From Argyresthia goedartella (lineage: Eukaryota; Arthropoda; Insecta; Lepidoptera; Argyresthiidae), in assembly GCA_949825045.1 (NCBI GenBank), contig OX463813.1, positions 3,100,001 through 3,164,000 of the forward strand: 64,000 nucleotides of DNA, in the 5' to 3' direction. The stretch's first letter is position 1. Each line of letters opens with the position of its first letter. The position numbers and the translations under genes are program-made. Below the pieces are notes generated by a model that ran no database searches, was not told the origin of the DNA, and was given only the letters and a program-made list of their open reading frames with translations. Positions 21,704 to 32,673 of this stretch are shown here, one piece after another.

Positions 21704-21805
21704 TATACAGGCAAATACATTGCTTCTGAGCCCACACTAGGATACCCTGTGACGTGGGAACCAGACACAGGGTATCCTAGTGTATATAAACATCCAAGAA
21801 CTGGT
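21704..21805 (-). mobile_element. SINE-B fragment, reversed
   Basis: GCTTCTGAGCCCACACTAGG and ACCAGACACAGGGTATCCTAG are SINE-B body pieces. The second lies in the opposite sense to the first, so the copy is rearranged. Confidence 0.65.
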
Positions 21806-21808
21806 TTT

Positions 21809-22226
21809 TCAGGGTTCCGTACCCGAAGGGGAAACGGGACCCTATTACTAAGCCTCCGCTGGCCGTCCGTCCGTCCGTCTGTCACCAGGCTGTATCTCAT
21901 GAACCGTGCTAGTAAGATAGTTCAAATTTTCATAGATGATATCTTTCTGTTGCCGCTATAACAAAAAATACTGAAAAACAGAATAAAATAAATAATTAAG
22001 GGGGCTCCCATACTACAAAGTTTTTTTTTCCTCGTATTTGCTTTGATATTCATAACGGCAACAGGTAGACACTTGTAATATTCACAGAATATTGAGTTAT
22101 ATATTCACTTTAAAAATAAATAAAAATAAAACAAATATTTAAGGGTGGTTCCCATACAACCAACATGATTTTTTTTGCCGTTTTAAAAGATACGGAACCG
22201 GACTCGCACTTGGCCGTTTTTTTTAA
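21809..22226 (-). mobile_element. SINE-D, reversed, interrupted
   Basis: The tail AGGGTTCCGTACCCGAAGGG is at 21809, the GTCCGTCCGTCCGTC stretch near 21865 and the head (GACTCGCACTTGGCCG) at 22200-22226. Near 22030-22140 a second, similar block (GGCAACAGGTAGACACTTG) suggests two overlapping copies. Confidence 0.82.
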
Positions 22227-22315
22227 ATCCCCAGCTGGGGCTCGAACCCAGGACCTCATGGACCAGGATCGCATGGTAGGCAAAGCCACAACCGCAACCT
22301 CACAGAGGTCATCGA
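22227..22315 (-). mobile_element. SINE-B tRNA-like head, reversed
   Basis: CCCAGCTGGGGCTCGAACCC, then CATGGTAGGCAAAGCCACAAC, matches the SINE-B head in reverse, with a small insertion. Confidence 0.7.
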
Positions 22316-22411
22316 CATGTTAGACCGCTATTAACTAAGAAATGCAATTAGTTGGTACTATTTTAGTTTGTTAATATCCCAAACGCTCGAACTTATGAAT
22401 GAATGAATTTG

Positions 22412-22645
22412 GACGACCCGAATGGCCGAGTCGGCAGTGACGCTGCCTACGAAGCCAAGGGTCCCGGGTTCGAGGCCCGGTGGGGGCAAATATTTGTTTG
22501 ACGAGAACGGATGTTTGAAACCTAGCCATGGTTGTTTATCTATCTAAGTATAATATTTATCTATATAAGTATGTGTATCGTTGTCTAGTACCCAAGATAC
22601 AGGGAATCCTAGTTTGGGGCTAGATCAATGTGTTATTATTATTAT
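22412..22645 (+). mobile_element. SINE-A directly upstream of the Ig exon
   Basis: Full head (GACCCGAATGGCCGAGTCGG), B box GGTTCGAGGCC, body and ATTATTATTATT tail. It ends about 75 bases before the splice acceptor of the Ig exon, so it lies in that gene's intron. Confidence 0.9.
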
Positions 22646-22720
22646 TATTACTTATTTAAACTCCTCTGTATGTTTATGCCTTTATATAAATCTTAACTAT
22701 GTACGTCAATTTGTCCACAG

Positions 22721-22875
22721 ACTGTCAATCAGCCACGAACCGAACGCAACGTTCGTCGAGCTGGTCATCGCGAACGTTCACGCGAACGACGAGGGTGTGT
22801 ATCGGTGCGAGATCACATACTTGCAGGTCGGGGAGGACTGCAACACTGTGCAAGTTACCGACTTCGCTACCTTTA
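22721..22875 (+). CDS. Internal exon of an immunoglobulin-superfamily protein
   Basis: A TTGTCCACAG acceptor (ending 22720) and a consensus GTGAGT donor (starting 22876) bound a 155-nt exon open in one frame. It encodes the C-terminal half of an Ig domain. [12 protein letters not shown] holds the D-x-G-x-Y-x-C signature around the second disulphide cysteine, preceded by a strand-like [10 protein letters not shown] further cysteine follows in GEDCNTVQV. In the family such domains are extracellular and mediate adhesion or recognition. The exon enters with one base completing a codon and leaves with one base of the next. Partner exons were not found in the window, so introns must be long or the copy isolated. 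I cannot assign a subfamily. Confidence 0.78.
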
Positions 22876-22937
22876 GTGAGTACCTTTGTTATATTTAAAG
22901 ACAATAATTAATAATAATAGTATAGTAATGTAGCTCA

Positions 22938-23250
22938 ATAATGTCCCCACCGAGGGGCAGGGGCCTTTACCCGAACACGAGCAAGATTGAGCCATACTCC
23001 ACCACGATGGCTCAGTTCGGGTTGATGGAGGGGTGTCGAGCTTGTGGCCAACCCGACTCTCAGATGTTTCCAAACTGCCGTATTAGGGCCTCTGACCAGC
23101 TTTGGGACTAGTAGCGATAGTAGCCGGACATTCAGCTTAACGTGTCCCAAACACGGAAGCGCCCGAAACAAACGCCACAAAGAAACGGACACCCATCCAG
23201 TGCCCGTCTCAGCCAGATGTTGCTGCCCGCACGATTGTTTCCGATGTGCG
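22938..23250 (-). repeat. GC-rich dispersed repeat, probably LINE-derived
   Basis: The minus strand contains ATCAACCCGAACTGAGCCAT and GTGGTGGAGTATGGCTC, a style seen in 3' regions of lepidopteran LINEs. Long ORFs in several frames on both strands are composition effects. No domain is recognised. Confidence 0.4.
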
Positions 23251-23505
23251 AATACCGCTGGCAAACGCTGCTTAGATCATCTGTCAAGATGTTAATAGGC
23301 CCTTAGGGATTGTTAATGATAAATGATAATGCCCAGAACATGCTATCTAGATTGTTCGCTAATTCCTTTTCTGTCCTGTATCAACCGGGCATTGTCATGT
23401 GCGTTGTATGGTTAATGTTCTTATTTCTTTGTTATACCGTGAAAATGTCCAAAGTCACAATTAGTCACATTTCTAAGGCTTCAATATAAACTTTAACATA
23501 AGATA

Positions 23506-23636
23506 TACCTCGCGCCACGAGTTATGAGCGGTGGCCTTGAATGCACAGTAGTCACTTTACAGTACCTGTACATATGCGCAGTAATTCCCACCAAAGTCGC
23601 CCAGCGCTCTTGATTCGTGGCGCGAGGCTACAGGTA
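23506..23636. mobile_element. Short TIR element, CCTCGCGCCACGA ends
   Basis: TACCTCGCGCCACGAG at the left pairs with TCGTGGCGCGAGGCTA at the right. The repeats are about 26 bases with a few mismatches, and the length is about 130 bp. Confidence 0.6.
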
Positions 23637-23764
23637 TTTTTAATTTTGCTTAACCTCCGCTGTGAATCAAAGCCGAAGCAAAACGACGCCAATCCAATCG
23701 ATCGATCGACGCTACTATTGACAGGATATCGCCATTATATTGTGTCTGTGCCGTAATATGAATT

Positions 23765-24246
23765 TCATAAAATAAGACACTTAACTAACTCTCTAGACCG
23801 TTAATTAAATGCCGACGTTTAACCAAGTCACTAAAATTCCGTCAGACAAGTGAGTGAACGAAGCGTTTAACGAGTTGTCTAAACGTTCCTAGGCAACAAG
23901 AGATATACAATATAAATATATTTTATGTGTAGTTAAGTTTATATTTTAAGTATTTTTTGTTGTTCTTACATGTTCAACCTAACACGAAGGATAAAGTGGG
24001 CTTCGCTTGGCTCACCCACTTTAACCTTCACCTAAGCTACCGCAATGTTTTGCCCTGATATATGTTTTGCCCTGATATAAGCTGTGCAAATCAGCTGTTG
24101 TCGCGACGCTATCTTGTTTTCCAACACGCCGGCTTTCAGTAAGACAGATTGTTAAACGTTTTCGACGATGCTTTATTGAAATCAAAACGCTATTGACTTG
24201 GTTAAACGTCGGTATTTAATCAACGGTCTAGAGAGTTAGTTAAATG
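23765..24246 (-). mobile_element. Core-MITE, end type GACACTTAACTAACTC
   Basis: Long terminal inverted repeats run from AGACACTTAACTAACTCTC to GAGAGTTAGTTAAATGTCTG, about 60 bases including AACCAAGTCA / TGACTTGGTT. The core is reversed inside (23955-24075): CATGTTCAACCTAACACGAAG, then CACCTAAGCTACCGCAATG. A half copy is at 57545-57785. Confidence 0.85.
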
Positions 24247-24689
24247 TCTGATTTAACCAACCAACTGCAACATATATATCTATCTATCCTTAACCAGGCC
24301 ACTAATCCAATAGGTGCTCATTTTGCCATGAGGCTAGCCCTTTGCCGCAAACTGAAACTGTTGTTTGTGTTAGGAATTTCGCCTTCTGAACATCACTTTA
24401 GTGTATTAGATTGCATCAGACGCTGTGCCAATAGCCAATCGCATTGAGACAAAAGCTTTTTGAGCTTTAGACGAGCTCGATATCGATAAGTATGAAGTTG
24501 ATTTAATATTTGTTAAAAAATGCGATTACTGACGAAAGGCGTCTTTATGACGTCATGCCTTTTGGCATTGGGCGTGGCAGCGACACCGTAATGCTCACGT
24601 TTAGCCAGTAATATGGAAGCTTCAGTTGAGTTCAGTTTATTTCATTTAATAATATTTTGAGATATAATAGTAATTTATATATGTGACTG

Positions 24690-25085
24690 ATACCTAATGA
24701 AGGGCATTGCCTAATTCCTGATTATGTACAGTTACATACACTAGTTTGTCTACACACATATCATAAGCTCTCTTTGATGTGTTCAGGAACCGCATGTTCG
24801 ACCGGCATTGTGGCATTGATCATTGCTCTGCAGTTGTTTAGCTTGTTCAGTAGTACCAACATCACAGACAAACAAGGGGCAGCACGCAGGCTTGCGGCGG
24901 TGTTCGAAATTTGAATGTCATAATATGTCGAAATCTTGATACATTATAGTCAAGATGTATCACTGGACATCAATATTCAGATAAGAAATGAGTTTTTACC
25001 AAGTAGTATATCATTATGTTGGTCGTAACGTGCAGTTTTTTAAAACAGTAAAGAGAGTTTATGATACATTTGTAGATAAAAACAT
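24690..25085 (+). mobile_element. P1 MITE, copy 5
   Basis: TGATTATGTACAGTTACATAC, the CTTGTTCAGTAGTACCAAC block and GTAAAGAGAGTTTATGATAC. The hairpin is degenerate here (GATACAT ... ATGTATC near 24935-24962). Confidence 0.78.
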
Positions 25086-25260
25086 AAAGAGCACTCTTTT
25101 GCTACAAAAAATACGAATTGGAAGTAACGTGAAACGGAACGTGTTGTAAAACTTCGATCAGCGTCTATCGACAAGACCCTTTTCTATGTGAAAACGGGAG
25201 AACGATATTAATGCATAGCTCTGTCCCTTACATAAATAATAATAATAAATAAATATTAAA

Positions 25261-25501
25261 GGAAAATCTTACACAAATCGAACTAGGCCCTTATTAAGCT
25301 CAACAAGGCTTGTGTTATGGGTACTAGAAGACGATATATTTGATAGAGATAAATACTAAAGTAAATACATAGAAAACATCCTAGACTAAGAAACAAATAT
25401 TCATGCTCATCACACAAATAATTCCCCTTACCGGGATTCGAACCCAGGACCGTCAGCTTCGTAGGCAGGGTCACTACCCGCTAGTCTTAACCGGTCGTCA
25501 T
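25261..25501 (-). mobile_element. tRNA-headed SINE related to SINE-A, reversed
   Basis: The minus strand starts with a tRNA-like head (B box GGTTCGAATCCCGG) and keeps the overall SINE-A order, but the body is clearly diverged (GATGTTTTCTATGTATT). It is either an older copy or a separate subfamily. Confidence 0.65.
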
Positions 25502-25999
25502 TTGAATGACATCGAAGTGTCATTTGATGATGGACGATTAATGTGACGTCATCGGAATTGTATCCCCGTTCTTGCGCCAAACTGTCAACTATTAGAGCCT
25601 GCGATTTTTGACATAAAATTATGGTATTTTAGTTTTTATTACGTGACATGATATTTGTAAAAATGAAAGCAACAAATAACGTAATTAAAATTATTATAGT
25701 ACAGTGTTTAATTGTATTATTTAAATGCAAGCGGAACCCACTCTATCAAATGGAATGTGTGCTGCCTGCATTTTAATTTCATTTAATTGAACTGTCGTTT
25801 AATAATTTTTCGAATCTCAATCATTTTTAGTGTTCCGCAGTCGGTATTTTAATTATTTTGAATTACTTTATTTTTTCCCGATTTTTAGGACCAAATTATG
25901 AAAAATCTTAAGATGCTTGGTTTACAACGAATATGTATTATTCATAGCTTGTACAAAATTAGTATATATTTCCGTACTCGAATTTTTTAGCCTTTTTTA

Positions 26000-26165
26000 G
26001 CCCTTTATTTTGATACCCCACTCAAGGATCTTGAAAAATGCTGTCAATACTAATCTTATGACGTATCATTTATTAAAATCGGCTCAGCCGTTGAATAGTT
26101 ACGAGGGAATCCAGGAACAGACATACTTACATGCAGGTCAAACACATAACCCTCCTTTTATCAGC
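26000..26165 (+). repeat. Family K repeat (TGATACCCC ... CAGACATAC)
   Basis: TTTTGATACCCCACTCAAGG, AAATCGGCTCAGCCGTTGAA and ACAGACATACTTACATG. This arrangement is common in lepidopteran non-autonomous repeats. A weaker match is at 5640-5670 (TTGATACCCCATGCGATAGG). Confidence 0.5.
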
Positions 26166-26281
26166 ATACTGTTGTCGGGTAAAAATAATATTATGCATGT
26201 TTTCTATTCTGTATTCCATTTTGCATAACAACAGTCTTACTGTCTTACAGTTCGCTGACTGATCGCTTGAAAATACTTAAT

Positions 26282-26350
26282 AAAACCGGTCAAGTGCGAG
26301 TCGGACATCGGACCCGCACACGAAGGGTTCCGTACCATTTTACAGGGAAA
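26282..26350 (+). mobile_element. SINE-D head fragment
   Basis: AAACCGGTCAAGTGCGAGTC, then ACACGAAGGGTTCCGTACC. The matching SINE-D tail (GTGGAGGCTTAGTAATAGGG to CTTCGGGTACGGAATCC) is at 26985-27040, so one copy may have been split by the SINE-A at 26461 and other sequence. Confidence 0.75.
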
Positions 26351-26460
26351 AACGTAAAACGACAGTCTTTTGTGCGAGTACACCTTTTTAATTCTTAATA
26401 ATAAAATATTAAATACTAGGCAGGACTACATTCGAGCCATTCATCGAAACATTATAACAA

Positions 26461-26703
26461 TAATATACCTTGGACACTATTTACACACAATGATCTAGCC
26501 CCAAACTAGGATTGTATCTTGGGTACTAGACAACGATGCACATACTTACATAGATAAATATTATACTTAGATAGATAAACAACCATGACTAGGGTACAAA
26601 CATCCGCTTTCGTCAAACAAATATTTACCCCCACAGGGAATCGAACCCGGGACCCCTGGCTTCGTAGGCAGGGTCACTGCCGACTCGGCCATTCTGGTCG
26701 TCA
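26461..26703 (-). mobile_element. SINE-A, reversed
   Basis: Complete in reverse, with the tail ACCTTGGACACTATTTACAC and head CATTCTGGTCGTC. The block after CTAGGATT has a short deletion. Confidence 0.88.
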
Positions 26704-26984
26704 ATTTGAACATTGAAAAAGATTTTTGTGTATGTAATATGTATGTTTGCTCATTGAAACTGGAAGTGGATAGAAATTGAGTAACTTATTTACAAAAATA
26801 AAATCAGATAGTTATGACAAAAACTAAATATTATTTATTTTAATTAGAATGAGCAATTATTAATCTTATAATGACAAATAACGAAGCACTTAAATACCAC
26901 TCAATACCCGGATAATCAACAAAATGGCTAAGAAAATAACCATACAACTAATATTTTTATGGGTACTACTTTTAATTCAGTGTA

Positions 26985-27040
26985 CAGTGGAGGCTTAGTA
27001 ATAGGGTCCCGTCTGGCACCCTTCGGGTACGGAATCCTCA
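26985..27040 (+). mobile_element. SINE-D tail fragment
   Basis: GGCTTAGTAATAGGGTCCCG and CACCCTTCGGGTACGGAATC. Confidence 0.75.
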
Positions 27041-27514
27041 TAAAAGCTAACCTTTTCTGCGCAAGTCCAAATGTGTTTCATACATAGATTATTATTTATA
27101 TCGATATCAAGGTAAAAATATAGAATTCGCTCTATCACTAGCTATCTCATTCTGCAAGGCAGCTTCTTAGGAGCTACAATGTTTGCGACAAACTACGCCC
27201 GAAGCTTCGAAAAGCTCTATGAGGTGCCGCGTTCTATTCAATTCTATTTTATTCTATTCTACTTACATGAGCTTTAGAAAGCTCGAAAATATTTTAACGT
27301 GAGATTCTGGAGACGTATTTGTCGAATATACATGTTACGTTCACTTTTCCGAGAAGTGGGAAGGGTAGTTAGAGATTAAGGTCTTGTTTTTGTCGCGATA
27401 TGTGGCAATAAGTTAAAACATGATTTGACTGAAATTATGTCTACTTAGACATATAGAAAATGTTATTGTTTTATTGTATTCGTTAAAGGAATACGATTAT
27501 CATTTGGCCTAAAA

Positions 27515-27972
27515 ATAGTAGTTTATGTGACTGTTACATAATGGAGGGCATTAATACTCGAGAGTGGGTTTATGAAACGAGCCGAAGTCGAATTTCATAA
27601 TAATATCACACGAGAGTTTTAATGCCTAATTATGTACAGTTACATACTAGTTTATCTACAAACATATCATAAGCTCTCTTTGATGTGTTCAGAAACGACA
27701 TGTTCTACCGGCATTGTGGCATTGATCATTGCTCTGCACTTGTTTAGCTTGTTCTGTAGTACCACCAACTTCACAGACAAACTAGGGGCGGCACGCAGGC
27801 GGGCGTCGGCGTTCGAAATTTGAATTTCATTATTTGACAAATTTTGTTACATAATGGTAATAATGTACCAAAATTCAGATAAGAAATGAGTTTTTACCAA
27901 GAAGTTTATCATCGTAGGTCGTAACGTGTGGTTTTTAGACGCAGTAAAGAGGGTTTATGATAGATAAATATA
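27515..27972 (+). mobile_element. P1 MITE, copy 6
   Basis: Starts AGTAGTTTATGTGACTGTTAC and ends near GTAAAGAGGGTTTATGATAG. The hairpin at about 27837-27876 has arms of type AATTTTG(T/G)TACAT. Confidence 0.82.
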
Positions 27973-29110
27973 TTATAAAGCCAAAATAGCCATTGTCATC
28001 AACAAAGGCCTGTGAATTACAATAATTGAATTCTAACAAGATCAGAACCTAATCTCTACCTCAGCTTCGAGTCTCTATCGGCCCGACGAGCGACAAAGAA
28101 CTATTCCATTTACATAACCAGCTTAGCCAACATTGCGGGGTTTAAATGGGGCCCAGATTGAATTGATATTGAGGGGGAGAGGCCAAAGATCTCGTGTTAA
28201 CGTTGTTTGATGATGCTGATTTTATTATACATACCCTTTCCTTTCTGGTGTGTTGACTTTAGAGTTGTGAAGTAGACACTCAATCAGATTTTTTAGGCCT
28301 CAAAACACTTCTAGTGACTTCTACATGGATTCCACATGGGTGGTGGACTTCGATTGTCATTACATCGAACACGATTGATCGATTGCTCGGTTGAGAGATG
28401 ACTAATTTCTACAAAGCCTTAATTAACTAACCGCGTCGTCGAAAAACCACTTGCCGATTCACTTTTCACGAAAAATCGTTCAGTAGATGTCTCGTTTGAT
28501 AGAAAAGTTGAGATTGAAAACATGGGTACTGGGAAGCATATATTTATTTTTTACACCTTTCATTCGGAAAAGTAAGTTTTGCTCCACGAAGAGAGGGAGC
28601 AAAATGCTACTTTTCTGTTCAAGCTACTTTTTTAATTTATTCATTGGCATGCAGCATTTACGCAATGTGCCAATTGAATATAGATTAAAATAATAGAATG
28701 TAATTATGAAATTACATTACAATCGACAACGATGACGTAATCGATTAAAAACGAACATGGTTCAAGTTTTAACTTTAACAACGTTTTATCAAAATTTATG
28801 AATTTTTCGTAATATTTAAAAAACTCATAATAAATTATATGTTTTACTGAAATCAAAGCTATCGATGACTGTTATTATGATATAATGAATATTGATATCT
28901 GAAACCTTTGTAATATTCGATTCGATTATTTTTACACAATAGTAAAAGTACACAGGAATATTTTGTCTGTGGTGACCTTTCCCTAATCCTTCACAATCCG
29001 TCATTATATATAAAAAATGTTTACGTTGTTCGATTACTGTAAAAGTGGTAAAAGTATAATTCAATTTTTTTTTTAGAGCAATTTAAAATTTCCTCATAGT
29101 CGGTGTGAAA
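27973..29110. other. No recognisable gene
   Basis: AT-rich except near 28130-28200. A short inverted motif (TTTTGCTCC / GGAGCAAAA) at 28577-28605 resembles the end of the MITE at 29118-29238. Confidence 0.3.
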
Positions 29111-29117
29111 AGTTGTA

Positions 29118-29238
29118 TGTGTCACTCAGGAGCAAAATTATTTTCGTCATGGGCGTTAACGCTTGAATCCTTCGTTACGCTCTGGATTCAATGTACCGCC
29201 CTCGCCGTAAATACATAATTTTGCTCCCTTGTGACACA
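29118..29238. mobile_element. MITE with GTGTCAC ... GAGCAAAATTAT ends
   Basis: TGTGTCACTCAGGAGCAAAA at the left mirrors TTTTGCTCCCTTGTGACACA at the right. Total length is about 120 bp. Confidence 0.7.
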
Positions 29239-29999
29239 AATAACTATTATCCCTTCACCTGCAGCAGAAAACCGGTTTCGTTTGGAACCAGTTTTCTGCT
29301 CCGCACCGATCGCTCAGCGGTAAGCAGCGTTGCTCATCAGAAGGCCGCAGAGTGGCTGATGATGTTATGCTTCCAATCTAACGGTAACGTTACATCGGTT
29401 AATTAAGGATTGTCAGAAATAAGGCATCGTCCATCTGAGCAATCGATCAATGGTATTCGATGAAATGAAGATCGATCAAATAACTTTTGAAGGCCTTGCT
29501 CAACATTTGTAAATAGCAGATGTCTATATTTAGTTCATAAAATATATTCGACATACATCAAGGTCTCGGATGAATCCCATCTGCAGAGAATCTTTTGAAT
29601 TAATTTTAAAAAATCGTTACGAATCCTCAGCCATAAGGACAGAAAATTTGTAGAGCCAAAATCGTATCATCCGTACGGCTACCAACATTTCCTACTAAAT
29701 CAAGCTGAGTTATGATTTCTGCTCAAATAAAGTGACACTTAAATGACAGTGACAGCTTGTCTTTGAGAGCCCGTCAAACGTTGATTTGTTGGTTGCGCAT
29801 CCGCGCCGCAGCCTTTTTAACCTAAACCTCTCTCCTTTGACAAAGTTTTATGAAAGGCACTGCTTCAAGACTTACAGTAGGAAACTAAGTGCTGAAAATA
29901 TTGTGTAGGTACTGCATAGATGATTAAAATGTTATACGCAGCTCTTTTTAGCTTAAAATGTTACAGAGTTAGATGAATAGATAAGAGCAACATTTCTTG

Positions 30000-30210
30000 T
30001 AACCGGCTTCAAAAAAGGTTCTTAATTCGGTTGCAAGATTTTTTTTTATTATTTTTTTATGTTCGATATTTTGAAACTGGTATTATTTGTTTACCGATTT
30101 CAAATGTTATTTATTTATTTGGAGGCAACCTTCCAGTGAGTTCAGGTTTCTAAATCGAAAAACTGCTATTATGATGTCATCCATGTAAACCAGATTGCGT
30201 ATTATTGCTT
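30000..30210 (+). mobile_element. Family I element, partial
   Basis: AACCGGCTTCAAAAAAGGTTC and TTAATTCGGTTGCAAG, then GAAACTGGTATTATTTG and a degraded right half. Confidence 0.5.
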
Positions 30211-30244
30211 TCTTGTGACTTTTCACTGAGGTTTATGGTTTAAG

Positions 30245-30412
30245 CCCTGCTTCCCAAGCTAGTGGTCGCGGGTTCGAATCTCGGCTGGGCAGGAAGAAAA
30301 AATCTGCAGTATTGGATTTTTTTATGTTTGTGCCGTCGCTGTTTCTGTTTCCCACGACGCAGGGTATCCTAGTGTGGGGTCAGAAGTATGTACGTAAATG
30401 TGATATTATGTT
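30245..30412 (+). mobile_element. SINE-B
   Basis: Degenerate head with GGTTCGAATCTCGGCTGG, then CGTCGCTGTTTCTGTTTCC and CAGGGTATCCTAGTGTGGGG. Confidence 0.78.
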
Positions 30413-30420
30413 ATTGTCAT

Positions 30421-30580
30421 GAGATGAATTCTGGCTAAAAATACCGTATATTCGTTTATGACATGTAACATGTGAGGAATGGACTGTCAGATTATTCGGT
30501 CTCGTTTTAGTCGGACAATATTAGCATCACGACCGGGGGGGGGAAGAAATAGGGCCTGATTATTATTTTTTTACGTTTTC
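30421..30580 (+). repeat. Family J repeat
   Basis: GATGAATTCTGGCTAAAA, ATATTCGTTTATGACATGT and GAAGAAATAGGGCCTGA correspond in reverse to 58645-58800. Confidence 0.55.
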
Positions 30581-30669
30581 ATCTTGGTGATATGAATTTG
30601 TACAGAAAAAATATAGCTTCACTCAGACAAAGTAATTATGTAATTCAGCGATTTGGAAGATCCTGAAAT

Positions 30670-31225
30670 TCAGTTTTTGACCGAGCGAACGAAGCGTCTC
30701 CGTTTCAGGATTGAGCAAAATGCTTTCGTATGTCCGGATGTGTGTCCGGGTGTTCTCCTCTACAGGCCGCATTTCTCAACTGATTCCCGTGAATTTTTGT
30801 GAGCAGGTAAAATAGTTTTTTTTCGTCGATTCAGTGTTACGATTTTTTTCAAAATGGCGGAGATGTGGGAATTTTAAAAACTCAAAAAACGGACAGCTTG
30901 ACGGCTTTTAACTAATGAGGTGTCGTTGTAGATACCATTAGAGTAACAGGCTATATAAATTTAACCTCTCAAAAACCGAGGGTGTTGGGACTGATCGCGA
31001 TTTTTAACTTTATGCCATGGTAATAAAATTTTAAAACCCAAAACGGAAAAGTGGCGTTTGCTAACGCCGGCTGTCATCAAGAGGTTAAGACCGCAAAATG
31101 TATTTGACAAAGTTATTGGTGCGGCTACTTTCATAGTCCATGTACGTAACCAGATGCATTCATAAGTTTGTATGTGTTATTAAATGAAAGTGTCACTAGC
31201 GAAGTCTACAGCTCACAGAGCCACT
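30670..31225 (+). repeat. Family F repeat, long copy
   Basis: GACCGAGCGAACGAAGCGTC, CAAAATGGCGGAGATGTGG and TTGGTGCGGCTACTTTCATAG, ending TCTACAGCTCACAGAGCCAC. Matches 306-715, with about 130 bases of extra sequence near 30960-31090. Confidence 0.75.
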
Positions 31226-31513
31226 GGTTTTATTCTAGATATTTCATCTCATATTTTCCGCTAAACAACCGAAAAAAGGGAAACGCCTCGTTGGCTCCTA
31301 GAAAAATACTTTTCACAGCCCATTGGTTCCACGCGCGATCCATCGCTAGTTTGTTTGGAAGGCGCAGAGGAAGTGCGGCGCTGGGCACACAATGGATGCC
31401 GCTCTCTCGCTCGATAACGCTAAAGTGATGCATGGCTTGGTAGCGGGTTGCATTCAAGGGTCTGATGTCTGTATTGTTGTGTTGTTTGTGGGATTTCTTT
31501 TGTGGAAATGTTT

Positions 31514-31629
31514 TAGTTATGACGTCATTGTGTATTTAGTTATGATATCATTGTGTATTTAGTTATGATATCATTGTGTATTTAGTTATGATATCATTGT
31601 GTATTTAGTTATGATATCATTGTGTATTT
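31514..31629 (+). repeat. 23-bp tandem repeat, five units
   Basis: The unit is AGTTATGATATCATTGTG plus TATTT. The first unit has ATGACGTCAT where the other four have ATGATATCAT; both are self-complementary. Confidence 0.92.
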
Positions 31630-31734
31630 CGATGGAGAGCTTCGACTTTATTGTTTTGCGATGCAGTTCAAAAACTAAACATACTTTTTACACTAAAATA
31701 ACTTGTTTCATGTGCACCAGAAATAACGATCCAA

Positions 31735-31797
31735 GAACCGGGATTCGATACCAAGACTGCTTATGAGGCAGACCTCTGCCACTAGGCCACAAAGGTT
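31735..31797 (-). mobile_element. tRNA-like SINE head, reversed
   Basis: The minus strand reads GTGGCCTAGTGGCAGAGGTC and GGTATCGAATCCCGG, tRNA-like A and B boxes without a recognisable body. Confidence 0.45.
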
Positions 31798-31802
31798 ATA
31801 AA

Positions 31803-32095
31803 CATAACATAACATAGCGTCACGGCTTTTTCCCGTACGGGGTGGCAGAGGCACAATTGTGCCCACTTTGAGCCAGTTATTCAATACTCCATTTTACGCG
31901 ACAGAGGGCTAGCCTATCGCCGCAGTTATGGAGTAATGAAGGTTTCCTCACGATGTTATCCATCACCGTTAGAACGTCCGTATAATGTACTTAAGATAAA
32001 TTAATTATCTCATTGGTACATGGCCATGAATCGAACCTGCATCTCCTGTGTGAGAAGCAAGCGTGAAATCCATTAGGCCGAGCTCTTTAGGTTAT
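31803..32095 (-). mobile_element. SINE-C, near full length, reversed
   Basis: The tail (ACATAGCGTCACGGC) is at the left and the head (AAAGAGCTCGGCCTAATGG, minus strand) at the right. All body blocks are present. Confidence 0.9.
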
Positions 32096-32134
32096 AAATA
32101 ACAATATTAAAAACATAAACAACAAAACTTTCAA

Positions 32135-32225
32135 TTAGTTTCACGTTGGCTTCTCACGCAGGAGAGGCGAGTTTGAATCCTCTGCTGACCATGTACCGAT
32201 GAGATATGTAATTTATCATACATTG
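32135..32225 (+). mobile_element. SINE-C 5' fragment
   Basis: TTTCACGTTGGCTTCTCACG, then GACCATGTACCGATGAGAT. It ends at TTATCATACATTG. Confidence 0.7.
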
Positions 32226-32227
32226 TT

Positions 32228-32660
32228 AAGTTATGATGATGTGGCCCGACCGTTTTTGGTCATGGCGACCGCTTCAGCTTGTCTGCAGACGTAGCTCATG
32301 GGCTCGCACGTGGCTTACGCAGCCAATCTTCCTCGTGAAGATCCTCGCACACTGCGGCCATGTGAGCACCCCATTCATATAGTTCTAAAGAATGAAAGCA
32401 AGTGTTCACGCTTTCATTCTCAGCGCGCCGGAGAATTTCAAAGTCACTGGCTTTGGTACGAACCGAAGCACTCCACTCCGGACTTTTGGAGGCTTGTTTC
32501 TCCCACTGAGAAGACTCCATGCCGCCCTTCTTCATGTGCCGCTGCAGCACATCCCTGTACCTGAGGAGTTGTCCACCATGCTCACGCTAGCCCTCCTCAG
32601 GCTCCGCTTGGCGACCCTCAGCTCTGCCATCCTTGACCTGTCGGCACAACCGAAGCTGTC
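32228..32660 (-). mobile_element. Probable LINE-derived sequence
   Basis: The edge TGATGATGTGGCCCGACCG, then GTCATGGCGACCGCTTCAG, resembles a reversed LINE 3' end; a related edge is at 33955-34065. Overlapping ORFs in both strands (up to 101 codons) carry no clear domain. Confidence 0.4.
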
Positions 32661-32673
32661 GCCGTATAAAGCT

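Noticed and set aside
23044..23295. Cysteine-rich 83-codon ORF as a small secreted protein
   Set aside because: No signal peptide, starts without good context, and lies within a GC-rich repeat open in several frames on both strands.
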